This document shows, piece by piece, positions 1 to 10,377 of a DNA stretch of 64,000 nucleotides. Under the pieces are notes generated by a model. It did no database searches and was not told the origin of the DNA. It saw nothing but the letters and a program-made list of their open reading frames with translations. The position numbers and the translations under genes are program-made. The stretch covers positions 131,493,501-131,557,500 of the forward strand of contig CM066324.1 in NCBI GenBank assembly GCA_033807775.1. Reading direction: 5' to 3'. This DNA is from Saussurea involucrata. Taxonomy: Eukaryota > Streptophyta > Magnoliopsida > Asterales > Asteraceae. How positions within the stretch are numbered: the stretch's first letter is position 1; the number at the start of each line of letters is the position of its first letter.

Positions 1-197
1 TGTTTAATGTTGACAATCCCGGTGGGATGCGTTTGTGGTTTTAAACCATTTTTATGATTTTGTATGTTTGTCGTGTTTGTTTTATGTCGACAACATATTT
101 TTTTTTGCAGTTTATGTTTTATACTAACTGTTAAAAGGACCCATAAGAAAAGGGTACCACGAAATATTTTCTTTGCCTTTTGTAGGTGTTTCCTGGC

Positions 198-346
198 GAG
201 GTTATAATACGTGGTTACCTGCCGAGGTTATAATACGTGGTTACCTGCCGAGGTTATAATACGTGGTTACCTGCCGAGGTTATAATACGTGGTTACCTGC
301 CGAGGTTATAATACGTGGTTACCTGACGAGGTCATAATACGTGGTG
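198..346 (+). repeat. 26-bp tandem repeat, six copies
   Basis: Units start at 198, 224, 250, 276, 302 and 328, each reading gaggttataatacgtggtta plus cctgcc; the last copy is shorter and slightly diverged. The exact 26-bp step and near identity indicate a young minisatellite inside the untranslated part of the Copia element. Confidence 0.95.
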
Positions 347-683
347 ATTTTTTTTATCACATAAAATTAACCGAATATTGAAGCCTTAAGATCCGTTTTG
401 GTGCAAGTGTTTCGTATTGGTTTGTATATCTTTGTCTCTATTGCTTTTTGCATTTTATTTTATCCCTCAAATTTTATAAAATCAATTTGATATCGTTATT
501 AATTTGAGGCGGAGCGTTTTAGCTCTTTTACCCATGAGTGTATGCTACCTCAATTATATGCATATTTTGAGGGGGAGCATCTCTCGAGGGGAAGCATACC
601 GTCTCTCTTGACCCTTTTTGTTTCGACAAACGGGGGAGAGAAACCGCATATGCTCTTGCTTAGCGGTTGTGTTTGTCATCATC

Positions 684-697
684 AAAAAGGGGGAGAT
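684..697 (+). other. Polypurine tract of the Copia element
   Basis: The purine run aaaaagggggaga sits directly before the TGTTGG start of the LTR. This is the expected position of the primer for plus-strand DNA synthesis in an LTR retrotransposon and fixes the LTR's left border. Confidence 0.8.
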
Positions 698-1911
698 TGT
701 TGGTGCAAGTGTACCACATCTCTATATATTTATATATATTTATTTTGATGATTACAAACACAACGCATTATTGTTTATCTAACAATTTAATCCAAGTGTG
801 CAGTTGTTGAAGAACACGAAGATTTAATCTGAAGGGTTCAAGACGGAAGTGTTTACGTCGTCATTATTGTTTATAACTAATAATGATAAACACCCTAAAA
901 TAATATACCACTTGGATATTTCTAAAAACCCAACAATTAATTTTAATAAGGTTTTGAGAAGATCCAGCAAGATTTGGGTGCTGTCCTGGAAGCTGACTTT
1001 TCCTGACGGCGGTATACCGTGGAGAATACTCGGTATACCGCGGGTACACTTTTGGCGGTATACCGCGGGTGTTCAGCCGGTATACCGCGGCAGTCCGTGT
1101 GCATCTCTGATTGGTTGAAGTGGCTTTTCCTGACGGCGGTATACCGCGAGACCCAGCCGGTATACCGCGGGTACTTTTTCCTGCCAACTTTGCATGTAGC
1201 CGTTTGGTGTGTCAGTGCACTTTTCTGACGGCGGTATACCGCATGCTTTTGGCGGTATACCGCGGCTGCACAAAGCCGTTGGAGCTTCATGATATATATA
1301 CATGCATGCTGGAGAAGAGAAGGCAGACCTCAGAATACAAGAACAGTAACAACAAGCTGCTACCACCTCTCAGCTCTCTCAACTATTTATAATATATATT
1401 TTATAAAATATTTTTTATAAAATATCCAAGTGTGAGATATTATACAAGAGTGATTACCCATTGTGAGTTATACTCCTCTTGTAAGTTTTTGAATAACGGG
1501 TGTGTGATCCTGTTTATCTCATAGCAGAGGCTTGAGAAACTATTACAATACCTTTGTACTTGGTTTGTATTTCTACCGTAAAGAATACATTTATTGGATC
1601 GTGTCGAGAAGTGTCTCGGCTGCTGGTTTATCACAGTTGGTGGTAAATCAGTAAATCTCTGTGTCAAGTATCTCTATCCCTTATCTCTTTATTTATTCCG
1701 CTGTGCTATATTATATTTGTTTATATAAACTGCTTTGCATTTATATTTATTTATATAATCTCTGTGTATTTGTTTATATTTACACTCTTCGTTATTATTT
1801 GTATACTCTGATTTATTTATACTGTTTCTGTACTGTATTTATTTGTAAAAGATTTTTTTGAAAGTAAAAGTTTTTAAATACAACCTTACCCCCCCCCTAG
1901 GTTGTCTAACA
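698..1911 (+). mobile_element. Copia 3' LTR, about 1.2 kb
   Basis: The LTR begins TGTTGG right after the polypurine tract and probably ends CTAACA after a C-rich run at 1890-1900, giving TG...CA termini. It contains a cluster of palindromic motifs in its first half (see the next entry) and an AT-rich downstream part. The partner 5' LTR is outside the window, so the end at 1911 rests on terminus form only. The bases GTCAA at 1912-1916 would be the target-site duplication. Confidence 0.7.
1010..1262. promoter_or_regulatory. Eight copies of the palindrome CGGTATACCG, arranged in four pairs
   Basis: Perfect copies of the self-complementary 10-mer start at 1010, 1031, 1056, 1078, 1137, 1158, 1232 and 1253. 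They form four pairs with start-to-start spacing of 21, 22, 21 and 21 bp, about two helical turns. Pairs one, three and four are preceded by a shared tctgacgg-type stretch, so part of the array arose by duplication. The position in the LTR's U3-like half suggests a binding site for a dimeric regulator, but that role is inference. Confidence 0.75.
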
Positions 1912-1916
1912 GTCAA

Positions 1917-2970
1917 CTCCAGCACTCGTTCATATAATAATAACGAGTCAATACTCATTTTGTTTATAAAACAAAACCTCGCAATAAAACGTTTTCAATA
2001 TTTTCGCAACGAAGGTTCCTTTTCACAAATAAAAGCGTGAAATAATTCGTAGATCACTAAGTTCAAAGCTTTATCGTATAATGAAAACAAGTTTGTCTTT
2101 TACTTTAAAGAAAACACATGCTCGCACGCGTCAACTGATTTCCCAAAACAAGAAAAACTTCCATGCATGTACATGCTTTTAACATGAAAGAACTCGTATA
2201 ATACGTTTAATGACATAATGCATGAGATTCAGTATGCAATTGAAGGCTATTCACTCTAACCGAGTCAACCGTTGCACTCCCTTCAACTCTTTATTGATAC
2301 CATACTATGACCAACAACCGATTTCTTACTTATGCTACAACTTGTAGTACAAGTGCTTCACAACCCACCTGATCGACCGCTCAACATGGTTTACCAAACT
2401 GACCAGTTATCTCACTTCCTACTATTATGCATACTTCAAAACAACACCAATAACTTTCATTCATTAACCTTGCCACTAAACCGATTGACCAAAGAATCCA
2501 AGTCTAGATTCCTTCACTCGATCTTGAATTGAAGCTTTCAAGATGCCAACATAATTCTCACTTCCTATCCCAACTAACCGACACATCCATTCCAAGGATC
2601 AAACGCCTAGCCGGCTCACTGACATACCAAAAATCACTTCACCTAGACGGTAAAAGCATCGCATCACAAGCGATCTCCCATGACACATCAACCTTTTGCT
2701 ATCAAATACAAGATTAGAACCTTCTACACACTGCCACCCCCACCGCTTATCCCGACAATAGAGATTGATTACACCCATGCACCTGTAAATCCATAATAGC
2801 ATTGGCCAGATGCTATTTGAATTTTACTTTCATGAGGGTTCTCACTACCATTGTCGAGATATCTTACGATTATGGTCTTTCCTAATGGCTTCCTATATCT
2901 CAGTTGTGTCCCACTCTACTTTACAGTTTAAGTTTAGGCCCATCCGGTCACCTAAATCCCTTAAACTACG
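1917..2970 (-). other. Decayed internal DNA, probably gypsy leader; no gene recognised
   Basis: The right end (about 2900-2970), read on the minus strand, resembles the leader after the PBS in the other gypsy copy at 31787-31830: both have a tttaagggatttaggt stretch followed by a 'cttaaactg' stretch. The remainder, 1917-2900, has no frame longer than about 70 codons and no motif that can be assigned. Confidence 0.4.
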
Positions 2971-2982
2971 GCTCTGATACCA
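2971..2982 (-). other. Primer-binding site for initiator tRNA-Met, reverse strand
   Basis: The plus strand reads gctctgatacca, the reverse complement of TGGTATCAGAGC, the usual PBS matching the 3' end of plant initiator tRNA-Met. It lies two bases from the LTR edge at 2985, so the gypsy element is on the minus strand. Confidence 0.9.
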
Positions 2983-3423
2983 TTTGTAACAACCCAAAAC
3001 TTAATAAAATATAAGTTGCAATATTACAATCAAAAACGGTCCCAAAGTGTACAATACATCAGATCTACTCTAAACTCGCAGCGGAAAAACACCTTCACAA
3101 CTGAGATGCTACAGGAAGCCCGACGGTAATCTACCAGTCTTCACTAGTCTCTAGTTCTTCTACAACTCCACAATCCTTCCATCATCCACGGATGAAATTC
3201 CAAACATGACTATCACCTGAAAATGGTTTTAGTTTTTGAAAAGCGAGGGTTAGACCATAAGGTCTAGTGAATTCCCTCCCGAAAACAGTTTAACAAAACA
3301 TTTAAAATATAAATGCAAACCGCCAAAAAGGCCCATAAAAAATATTAAGACCAAACCAAGTCACATAAGGGCATTTGCACAGGGTTCGTAGACATTCTCC
3401 ACCACAAGATAATTTCCACGATC

Positions 3424-3562
3424 GGGGCCCAAGCAGACTCCCCTCTCGCCTTCAGGGTCCAAGCAGACTCCCCTCTCGCCCTCGGGCCCAAGCAGACTCC
3501 CCACTCGCCCTCGGGGCCCAAGCAGACTCCCCTCTCGCCCCCGGGGCCCAAGCAGATTCCCC
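3424..3562 (-). repeat. 30-bp tandem repeat inside the gypsy LTR, five copies
   Basis: The word aagcag recurs at 3431, 3461, 3490, 3520 and 3550, each inside a GC-rich unit of 29-30 bp (cccaagcagactcccctctc plus a variable end). The overlapping open frames on both strands here are an artefact of this array. Confidence 0.9.
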
Positions 3563-4102
3563 ATCTCCACATACACCGGAAACGGATTCCAAATGTATGG
3601 GTAACTAATCAACTCCCAAGGGATGTGATATCCCAAGGTACCCTACTCCCTCTGTGCACCCGACTCCCCACATCATGCCACATAATGGATAATATCACGT
3701 AAACCAAACATGCGCATTTATAAACATTTTCGTAAACATGCGAACATTTATAAACAGTTCCATATTGTGAAATAAACAAGGCCTTTCATAGTATAAATTC
3801 ATGTCATCATGCTCAAACCAATTTCAGATACGAAAACTTTAGCAAAACATTTCATTTGCACCAAAAGAGTTAAGGGAACTCACCTTAGCCTTAGCACCTC
3901 GACACACGCTCCGGGACACACTTTAGCTCAAACCGAACACCTGAATTGGGCGTCATAAGAATGGTGTTAACCATCTAATTACATCCCAAAACATCCCTAC
4001 TAAGCCCCTAAGACAAACCCCCAAACGATGCCTCGATTCTAGACCCGAAACACGAAGCGAACCGAAGAAGGTGCACAAAACAGGGGCTTGCGCCACTTGT
4101 CA

Positions 4103-4120
4103 CGCGGTTTGCAAACCGCG
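4103..4120. repeat. Perfect 18-bp GC-rich palindrome
   Basis: CGCGGTTTGCAAACCGCG is fully self-complementary and is followed by a further half copy (acaaaccgcg). The same GCGGTTTG word recurs in the foldback element at 34830-34880. It could form a hairpin or be a CpG-rich regulatory site in the LTR. Confidence 0.8.
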
Positions 4121-4820
4121 GGACAAACCGCGTAACTTCCTGTTTTGTCCCTCTCAATTCTGCACAACACTTTCAGTCCGAAATCTCACCCTCTTAATCC
4201 CAATTCATCCCAAATCGATTTTAAGCCTCCAAAATGAACTAATGGATGTTCTAAACCTTTCCCCACAATTACCAATCATCACAGCATCATTTAATCTAAC
4301 AAAACCCCTCTAAAACCCAACCAATGATTCATCACTTTAACCCCAAAAGCTTAAAACTCAAACCACAGAAAAATAGAGGTTACCAAACAATCAAGATGAA
4401 GTTTCTTATTGATTTGGTCAAAACTCATATATAGGGAATTAATCCCAAAATCATTTGCTTTCTTTCTCATGGATTAAAACTCAACCAACAAATGGATTAT
4501 CAAAACCCCCAAACCAAATGCTAGCCTAGCCAAACATAGAGAAGAAGAAGAAGAAGAAGAGAGACCATACCTTGGATAAGATGACTCAAAACATTTGCTG
4601 CAACTCTTCCCATCACACCTCCAATTAGATTTCTCCTCCTCTCCCAATTTCTTCTCTCAGTCGCATGAACCAAAATGAAATGAAGAGAATAGGGTTTTAT
4701 CTCATTTTAACTTCTTCAAATTATCCCCCTTGGCATCCAAGTCTCAAGTCTCACACTTTGGCCACCAAATTCCCATTTTATTCAAAAATAGCAAGAATAG
4801 AAAAATATGGGGTGTTACAG

Positions 4821-6086
4821 TTAATTGGTCAAAAAATTGAAAAATATTCGTTCGATAGTGGGGTCTTCAAACCCATAACATTTGTGCTCTTTTTGAAGAT
4901 TTTGGTGAACGATTATAATAGTATAATTTATAAAAAAAGAAAAACATATTTGTTTAATGTATTTTAGTTTATGTATGTTGATATGAAAAGGATGTAAAAT
5001 GAAAAATGAAAATAGAAGAATATAAAGTAAACTAAATAACTAATTATAATGGTATACAGTGTAATTTAAAAATAAAAAATAATTTTATTTTTAATTATCA
5101 TGTTGAACGTGGGGGTTTTTAAATCTTTTAAACTTGTACATGATGTATTGAGATTTGTACTTCTTAAAAATTCAAGAATAACAGTAAATGGAATTATTTT
5201 TAAATGAGTATAATAGATAAATATAGATAAGAGCGTAAAATGTACAAGTTTAAAAAATTCTCGATACGTCATTCTTGAAAAATCTTGATACGTATTTATG
5301 ATATTTCACAATATTATTAAGTTAAAAAAATATTCAATAATAAACTTATTTTGAAATTATTGACGAGAATATTGTAATAATATAATTTGTAAAAAACGCA
5401 TTTATTAATATATTTTAGTTAAACTATGTATTTTTAATATTATAAGGGTGTAAAATGAAAATGAATAATGTAAGTGATATAAAACAAATTAATTCGTACA
5501 TGTTCATGATAGCGTTTTTTACAAATTATATTATTACAATATTCTCGTCAATAATTTCAAAATAAATTTATTATTGAATATTTTTTTAACTTAATAATAA
5601 TGTGAAATATCATAAATAAGTATCAAGATTTTTCAAGAATGACGTATCGAGAATTTTTTAAACTTGTACATTTTACGCTCTTATCTATATTTATCTATTA
5701 TACTCATTTAAAAATAATTCCATTTACTGTTATTCTTGAGTTTTTAAGAAGTACAAATCTCAATACATCATGTACAAGTTTAAAAGATTTAAAAACCCCC
5801 ACGTTCAACATGGTAATTAAAAATAAAATTATTTTTTATTTTTAAGTTACACTTTATACCATTATAATTAGTTATTTAGTTTACTTTATATTCTTCTATT
5901 TTCATTTTTCATTTTACATCATTTTCATATCAACATACATAAACTAAAATACATTAAACAAATATGTTTTTTTTTATAAATTATACTATTATATCCGTTC
6001 ACCAAAATCTTCAAAAAGAGCACAAATGTTATGGGTTTGAAGACCCCACTATCGAACGAATATTTTTCAATTTTTTGACCAATTAA
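4821..6086. mobile_element. Large palindromic (foldback) element, arms about 580 bp
   Basis: Bases 4821-5400 and 5512-6086 are near-perfect inverted copies separated by about 112 bp. The two 68-codon frames at 5066-5272 (-) and 5639-5845 (+) differ at a single residue because they are mirror copies; neither is a gene. A related single-arm copy lies at 24246-25200. The outer flank on the right continues into sequence also present beside the 24-kb copy (6087-6240), whereas the left outer flank was replaced by the gypsy LTR. The transposon class is not assignable from the termini. Confidence 0.85.
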
Positions 6087-6233
6087 CCATATTGACCTTT
6101 AATTTTATACATCTGATATATACAATTTAAAAACAAATAAATATGAACATGAAACAAAATTATTTTTTCCAATTCTCGGCTTTAGATTCGAGATACTTCG
6201 CGTCGCGTCGCATCGGACACGGATACGTATCTG

Positions 6234-6260
<27 letters not shown>
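6087..6260. repeat. PPO-proximal repeat flank with TA microsatellite
   Basis: This stretch is the reverse complement of 24085-24245: both hold gtatctgtgcgcgatgcg-like, cgcgaagtatctcgaatcta-like and ggtcaatatgg-like segments in the same order. A TA run occupies 6234-6259. The same repeat therefore lies just upstream of two PPO loci, either by shared ancestry of the promoters or by independent insertion. Confidence 0.7.
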
Positions 6261-6267
<7 letters not shown>

Positions 6268-6429
6268 ATGTAAGATAGCGTACCAACTACCAACACATGC
6301 ACGTTTTAATTATTTTTGGTTGAAATTTGTACCAAGATATGATGTGAATGGACATATTATTATTTCCTATAAGCAGAAAATACCCAAAATTTAATGACCA
6401 AACACGTGGCTATAGGTACAAAAATCCAC

Positions 6430-6436
6430 TATAAAA
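6430..6436 (+). promoter_or_regulatory. TATA box of PPO-1
   Basis: TATAAAA lies 47 bp before the PPO-1 start codon, a normal spacing for a plant gene with a short leader. Later candidates before the ATG are absent. Confidence 0.6.
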
Positions 6437-6482
6437 CAATGCTCATTGGCATGGTTAACATCCACACCAACTCAACCCCAAT

Positions 6483-8573
6483 ATGGCTTCTCTTCCATCT
6501 CCGATCGCCGCGGCCGCCGCCGGCATCACCACCCCCTACTCTTCTTCTTTCACCACCGTCTCCTCTTGGCCATTATTCTCAAAGAAATGTTCAATCAAAT
6601 CACCAAAACCAACACATCGTTATAAAGTCACATGCAATGCTACAGATTCCAATAATAATCAAAACCCTATCATCGAATCCCTAAACAACCTTGATCGTCG
6701 TGACGTTCTTCTTGGTCTTGGTGGCATTGCCAGCGCCGTCAACTTGACTTCCATTCCGTCAGTTGGAGCGTCGCCGTTAGTCGCACCGGACATTTCAAAA
6801 TGTGGAACGAATCCTCTTACGGGTTTCAAAGCCGGCGCCGACACTCCCGAAGGAACCGACTGTTGTCCACCGGACTCGAGTCAAATCTTGGACTTCCAGT
6901 TCCCAAAGGACGACGTTTTTCGCGTCAGACCCGCTGCCCATTTGCTATCCCCATCGTACATTGCTAAATTCAACTTAGCGATTAAGCGAATGAAAGAACT
7001 TCCGGCCGATGATCCTCGGAACTTTTTGCAACAAGCCCATATTCATTGCGCTTATTGTAACGGCGCTTACACTCAATCATCAAGTGGGTTCCCCGATGTC
7101 GAAATTCAAATCCATAACTCGTGGTTATTCTTCCCATTTCACCGTTGGTATTTATACTTTTACGAGAGAATCTTGGGGAGTTTAATCGATGATCCGACTT
7201 TCGGGTTACCGTTTTGGAACTGGGACACTCCCGCCGGAATGACGATTCCGAGTTACTTCAACGACTCAAGTTCCGCCCTTTTTGACTCCAAAAGAAACCA
7301 AGATAACCTCACGGCGGTTGTGGATCTTGGATACAACGGTAGACCATCGGAAACAAGTGACTTAGAGAAAGTGACTAACAATCTTGCGATAATGTATCGC
7401 CAAGTTGTGACAAACGCTACTGACCCAACTTTATTCTTCGGCGGCGAGTATCGCGCTGGTACTGAACCGATCCGTGGTGGTGGATCGGTTGAGCAAACCC
7501 CTCACACACCCGTGCACCGGTGGGTGGGGGACCCACGTGAGTTAAATGGAGAAGATTTGGGTAACTTTTATTCAGCTGGTCGTGACACGTTGTTTTATTG
7601 TCATCATTCAAACGTTGACCGAATGTGGTCTTTGTGGAAAACATTGGGTGGAAAACATAAAGATATCACTGACCCTGATTGGCTCAACACCTCGTTTGTG
7701 TTCTACGATGAAAAGAAAAACCTAGTTAGGGTTTACGTTAAAGACTGTTTGCGTACAAGTCAACTAGGTTACGATTATCAAAGAGTCGACGTGCCGTGGC
7801 TGAAAAGTAGACCGGTGCCACGTAACCGAAAATCCGGCGTAGCAAAGAGGTCGATTGGAAGAGTTAAAAAGATAACGGATACTTCTTTTCCGGTGAAACT
7901 AAACAAGACGGTTAAGGTTTTGGTTAAAAGGCCAAAGATTTTGAGGACTCAGGAGGAGAAAGAAAACGAACAAGAGGTTTTGGTGGTGCAAGGTATTGTT
8001 GCATTTTTCTTATCAGTAAAATGCAATAAAAAGAAAATAACCAACTTTATTAACGAAAACTGTTTAAAACAACTAATCGTGGGATTATCAAATGTAGTTA
8101 TTAATGAAAACTGTTTAGAGCAACTAATTGTGGGATTATCAAATGTAGTACAAAAATAAATAAAACTGTTTAGAACAACTAAAACAAGTGCCACCAACAT
8201 TTCATTCAAAGCTTACTTGCTAGAATAGGCTTATAAGCTTGATTTTCTTTCAAGTTTCTACTTCCAACCTCACATTCAATTTCCAACAGGTATTGAGTAC
8301 GATAGCGAGCAGTATGTGAAGTTTGACGTGTATGTGAATGACGAGGATGACGACAACACGAGTCCAGCTCAGACTGAGTACGCCGGAAGTTTTGCGCAGC
8401 TGCCACATAAGCATAAGGGTAAAATGAAGAGTAAGACCAACTTCCGAGCTGGATTGACGGAGTTGTTGGAGGATTTGGATGCCGACGATGATGAGACTAT
8501 ATTGGTGACCTTGATTCCGCGGTCCGGTTGTGGGGATATTACCATTGAAGGCATTAACATTGTCTACGTTTGA
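6483..8573 (+). CDS. PPO: Polyphenol oxidase PPO-1 (catechol oxidase), join 6483-7992 and 8290-8573
   Basis: The spliced product is 597 residues, normal for plant PPO. Residues 1-70 look like a stroma-targeting peptide. Arg72-Arg73 followed by a hydrophobic stretch is a thylakoid twin-arginine signal, so the enzyme is expected in the thylakoid lumen, where PPOs oxidise o-diphenols to o-quinones with oxygen. CuA ligands are H188, H211 and H220, with C192 placed for the Cys-His thioether; CuB ligands are H341, H345 and H374/H375. The DWL motif is at about 399-401, and KFDV is encoded by exon 2. The single phase-1 intron (7993-8289) is a transposon insertion; splicing rejoins G-I-E-Y and leads in frame to the KFDV domain. 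If retained, the intron reads to a stop at 8157-8159 and gives a 558-residue form without KFDV. Splicing is inferred from frame and homology to PPO-2. Confidence 0.93.
7992..8293 (+). mobile_element. LTR-like insertion forming the PPO-1 intron
   Basis: The insert spans 7997-8288 (292 bp), starts TGTTGC, ends CCAACA, and is flanked by the direct repeat GGTAT at 7992-7996 and 8289-8293. TG...CA ends with a 5-bp duplication are the signature of LTR retrotransposon integration, so this is probably a solo LTR or a TRIM remnant. The donor G|GTATTG lies in the left duplication. The acceptor CAG|G consists of the element's CA plus the first base of the right duplication. About 8055-8180 holds 2.5 copies of an internal repeat of roughly 56 bp. 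No match to another LTR in the window was seen. Confidence 0.8.
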
Positions 8574-8796
8574 GATGAGATGTGGATTAATGCTAATGGT
8601 GTTGTTTAATTGCTTTGTTTTCATAATTGATGTTGAGTTTGCATGGTTTGATCCTTAATTACTTATGTTAATTAAGGAATGTGTGTGTGTTGTTGGGAAC
8701 CAAAATAAATTTGGGGGGTTCCTTGAATTAATAAACTTAGTTTTCATTTTTCAATAAAATTCTATCTTCCAATCCTTAATTATTTCCAGTATTTCA

Positions 8797-8832
<36 letters not shown>

Positions 8833-9062
8833 GGAGGGATCATTTGAAAACCTCCCTTAATATACAAACTTTACAACCCATCTAAATACCATTGATATCA
8901 TTAATCAAGCGTCAAGATTTATTTAGGTTATTTATGTTAATAAATGAATTAATTTAATATAACAAAATTATAATAATAGGATGGCACGGCATAATTGTCA
9001 ATTGCTTTCCCAAATTCAAATTTGGGGAATCAGATGGATTCCCGATTATTGAGCAAACGTGA
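8574..9062. other. PPO-1 3' flank with TA microsatellite; no gene
   Basis: Candidate polyadenylation words aataaa lie near 8727 and 8753. A TA run occupies 8801-8830 and is followed by ggggagggatcatttgaaaa, similar to the ends of the TA-flanked foldback elements elsewhere in the window, but no matching second arm was found. 8900-9062 is AT-rich without recognisable content. Confidence 0.6.
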
Positions 9063-9425
9063 TTGATTACTTATGGTTTGAAACTCAATACACAGTTTAC
9101 AATCAAACAGCCCCACCATGGGCAAAAACAAACAGAAGCATCCAAACAGCCCCATGACGGGCACAAAACAAACAGTAGCATCCATGACCACACACTCACG
9201 GCTGTACTACAGCATCGACCAAGCGATCGAACACTACAGAACGAGATTTGCTGAAACTACGTTACTTCGGACGCAACAATTGACAGCCTCGATCAAGTTG
9301 CACACATACGAACCAAATTATGCGTCTACCTATTGCTTACAGCGCCGATTTCACCAAAAATCACAAGAAAGTTTTCAAAAGACTCAATTAGATCAAGAAC
9401 GAAACCGAATCGCGCAAGATGATTA
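9063..9425. other. No recognised gene; overlapping short frames only
   Basis: Two overlapping frames (63 and 102 codons) cover this stretch, but neither shows a family motif. It borders the kinase-like fragment at 9426-9530 and may be part of the same decayed gene copy; no homology could be stated by eye. Confidence 0.4.
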
Positions 9426-9530
9426 GCATTCGCGAATTCCTTCTTTCCTTGGTGGGTGTTGTTACTTCCTAGAACCTTGACTGTAAATGCCAAAGCCGCC
9501 CGACCCAACTTTCTTCTCATAATTCTTTGT
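9426..9530 (-). pseudogene. Receptor-like protein kinase fragment (ATP-binding loop), broken
   Basis: On the minus strand, from 9524, codons give NYEKKVGSGGFGIYS, which fits the glycine-rich loop GxGGFG of kinase subdomain I. In another frame just downstream, VKVLGSNNTHQGKKEFANA fits the VAVK region of subdomain II found in LRK10-like kinases. The change of frame and the lack of any later kinase subdomain show a short decayed fragment. The match is short, so the family call is moderate. Confidence 0.5.
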
Positions 9531-9572
9531 TGCAAATCTATGTTCATATAACGTAAAGAGTAAAGAATATGG

Positions 9573-9695
9573 ATGAAGACGATATGAAATCTGGACGAAG
9601 ACGGTAATCTAGATGAAGACGGTAATGGAATCTGGATGAAGACGATAATGAAATCTGGACGAAGACGGTAATGTAGATGAAGACAGTAATGAAAC
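9573..9695. repeat. Minisatellite of gatgaagacggtaatg-type units
   Basis: Irregular units of about 16-40 bp built on gatgaagacg(g/a)taatg and aatctggacgaagacg repeat through this stretch. The minus-strand frames here (9326-9697 and 9544-9747) are by-products of the repetition. Confidence 0.8.
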
Positions 9696-10122
9696 ATGAT
9701 ACATGATACATGTGTTTATCAATGAAATAGGAATATACATGAAACACTTGATGTAATTATGAAATGAATGTGGATAGTGTTTCATTGCTTAAACAATTAA
9801 TGTGATGAAGCATATGATTTCATGAACCAGTTTTTGTAATGAAACTAAATTAAACAAAATTAATATCTCATGAAGATATATAATTAAAGCCGGAGATATT
9901 AGTTAATAAAAAAATTGTTTACCATAATTAAACGAATAATTCTTGAACATATCCAAAATTAAAACAAATAAATAACTACCAAAAATGTAACCTTTGAAGC
10001 AAAATGACAAGTACGTCCCTTTAATTAAAGAAAAACAAAAATTAAAAGAAAATCAATGATTGGTGTAAAATGGTGTGCAAAGTTTGCTTAATAAGAATGG
10101 TTTGCAAATGAAACCGCTTCTC
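9696..10122. other. AT-rich DNA, nothing recognised
   Basis: No open frame, repeat border or family motif could be supported in this stretch. Confidence 0.5.
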
Positions 10123-10136
10123 TCTATATATATATA

Positions 10137-10364
10137 GGGTTGGGTTCACGTGAGACCAATTTATTTTCGTGAGACCACAAAATAACATTAAAACTTCACA
10201 ACGATTCATTGTAAAGGTAAGCAAAACAACGAACCTTCACAGCAAAAACAATGTGAAAGTTTACCTTCACAATACCTTCACAATATTTTGCTGTGAATGT
10301 TTAGTGTTATTTTTTTGGTCTCATGGGTCTCATAAAAATGACTTGGTCTCACATGATCTCAAGT
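10137..10364. mobile_element. Foldback MITE in a TA microsatellite (family 1)
   Basis: Starts gggttgggttcacgtgagac after a TA run and ends with ggtctcacatgatctcaa before another TA run; inner segments (cgtgagaccacaaaataaca / gtgttatttttttggtctca) are inverted copies. A second member without TA flanks lies at 22650-22857 inside the PPO-3 intron. Placement inside TA runs resembles the Micron type of plant MITE. Confidence 0.75.
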
Positions 10365-10377
10365 CTATATATATATA

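Larger units (their letters stand above)
1..697 (+). mobile_element. 3' internal part of a Ty1/Copia element, upstream of its 3' LTR
   Basis: This stretch runs straight into a polypurine tract and an LTR, so it is the post-pol region of a Copia element whose coding part lies left of the window. It carries a 26-bp tandem array and several purine runs of the ggggga type (near 570, 590 and 690), a pattern also seen after pol in the Copia element at the right end of this window. No coding region is supported; the 68-residue frame at 542-748 crosses the LTR border and is not a gene. Confidence 0.7.
2985..4819 (-). mobile_element. Gypsy-type LTR (5' LTR of a minus-strand element)
   Basis: On the minus strand the LTR starts TGTAACACCCC at 4819 and ends TTGTTACA at 2985, followed by the PBS. 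The length is about 1.83 kb. The form (TGTAACACCC start, initiator-Met PBS) is that of Ty3/gypsy chromovirus LTRs of composite plants; the second gypsy copy at 30111 is of the same type. It interrupts the left arm of the palindromic repeat at 4821. The outer flank gttaa at 4820-4824 matches the uninterrupted ggttaattgg found at 24250, so this is the insertion point. Confidence 0.85.

Noticed and set aside
198..346. CRISPR-like array
   Set aside because: Units are contiguous with no spacers, and the window is eukaryotic.
5066..5845. Two almost identical 68-residue frames on opposite strands
   Set aside because: They are mirror copies created by the palindrome arms, AT-rich, and without protein-family features.
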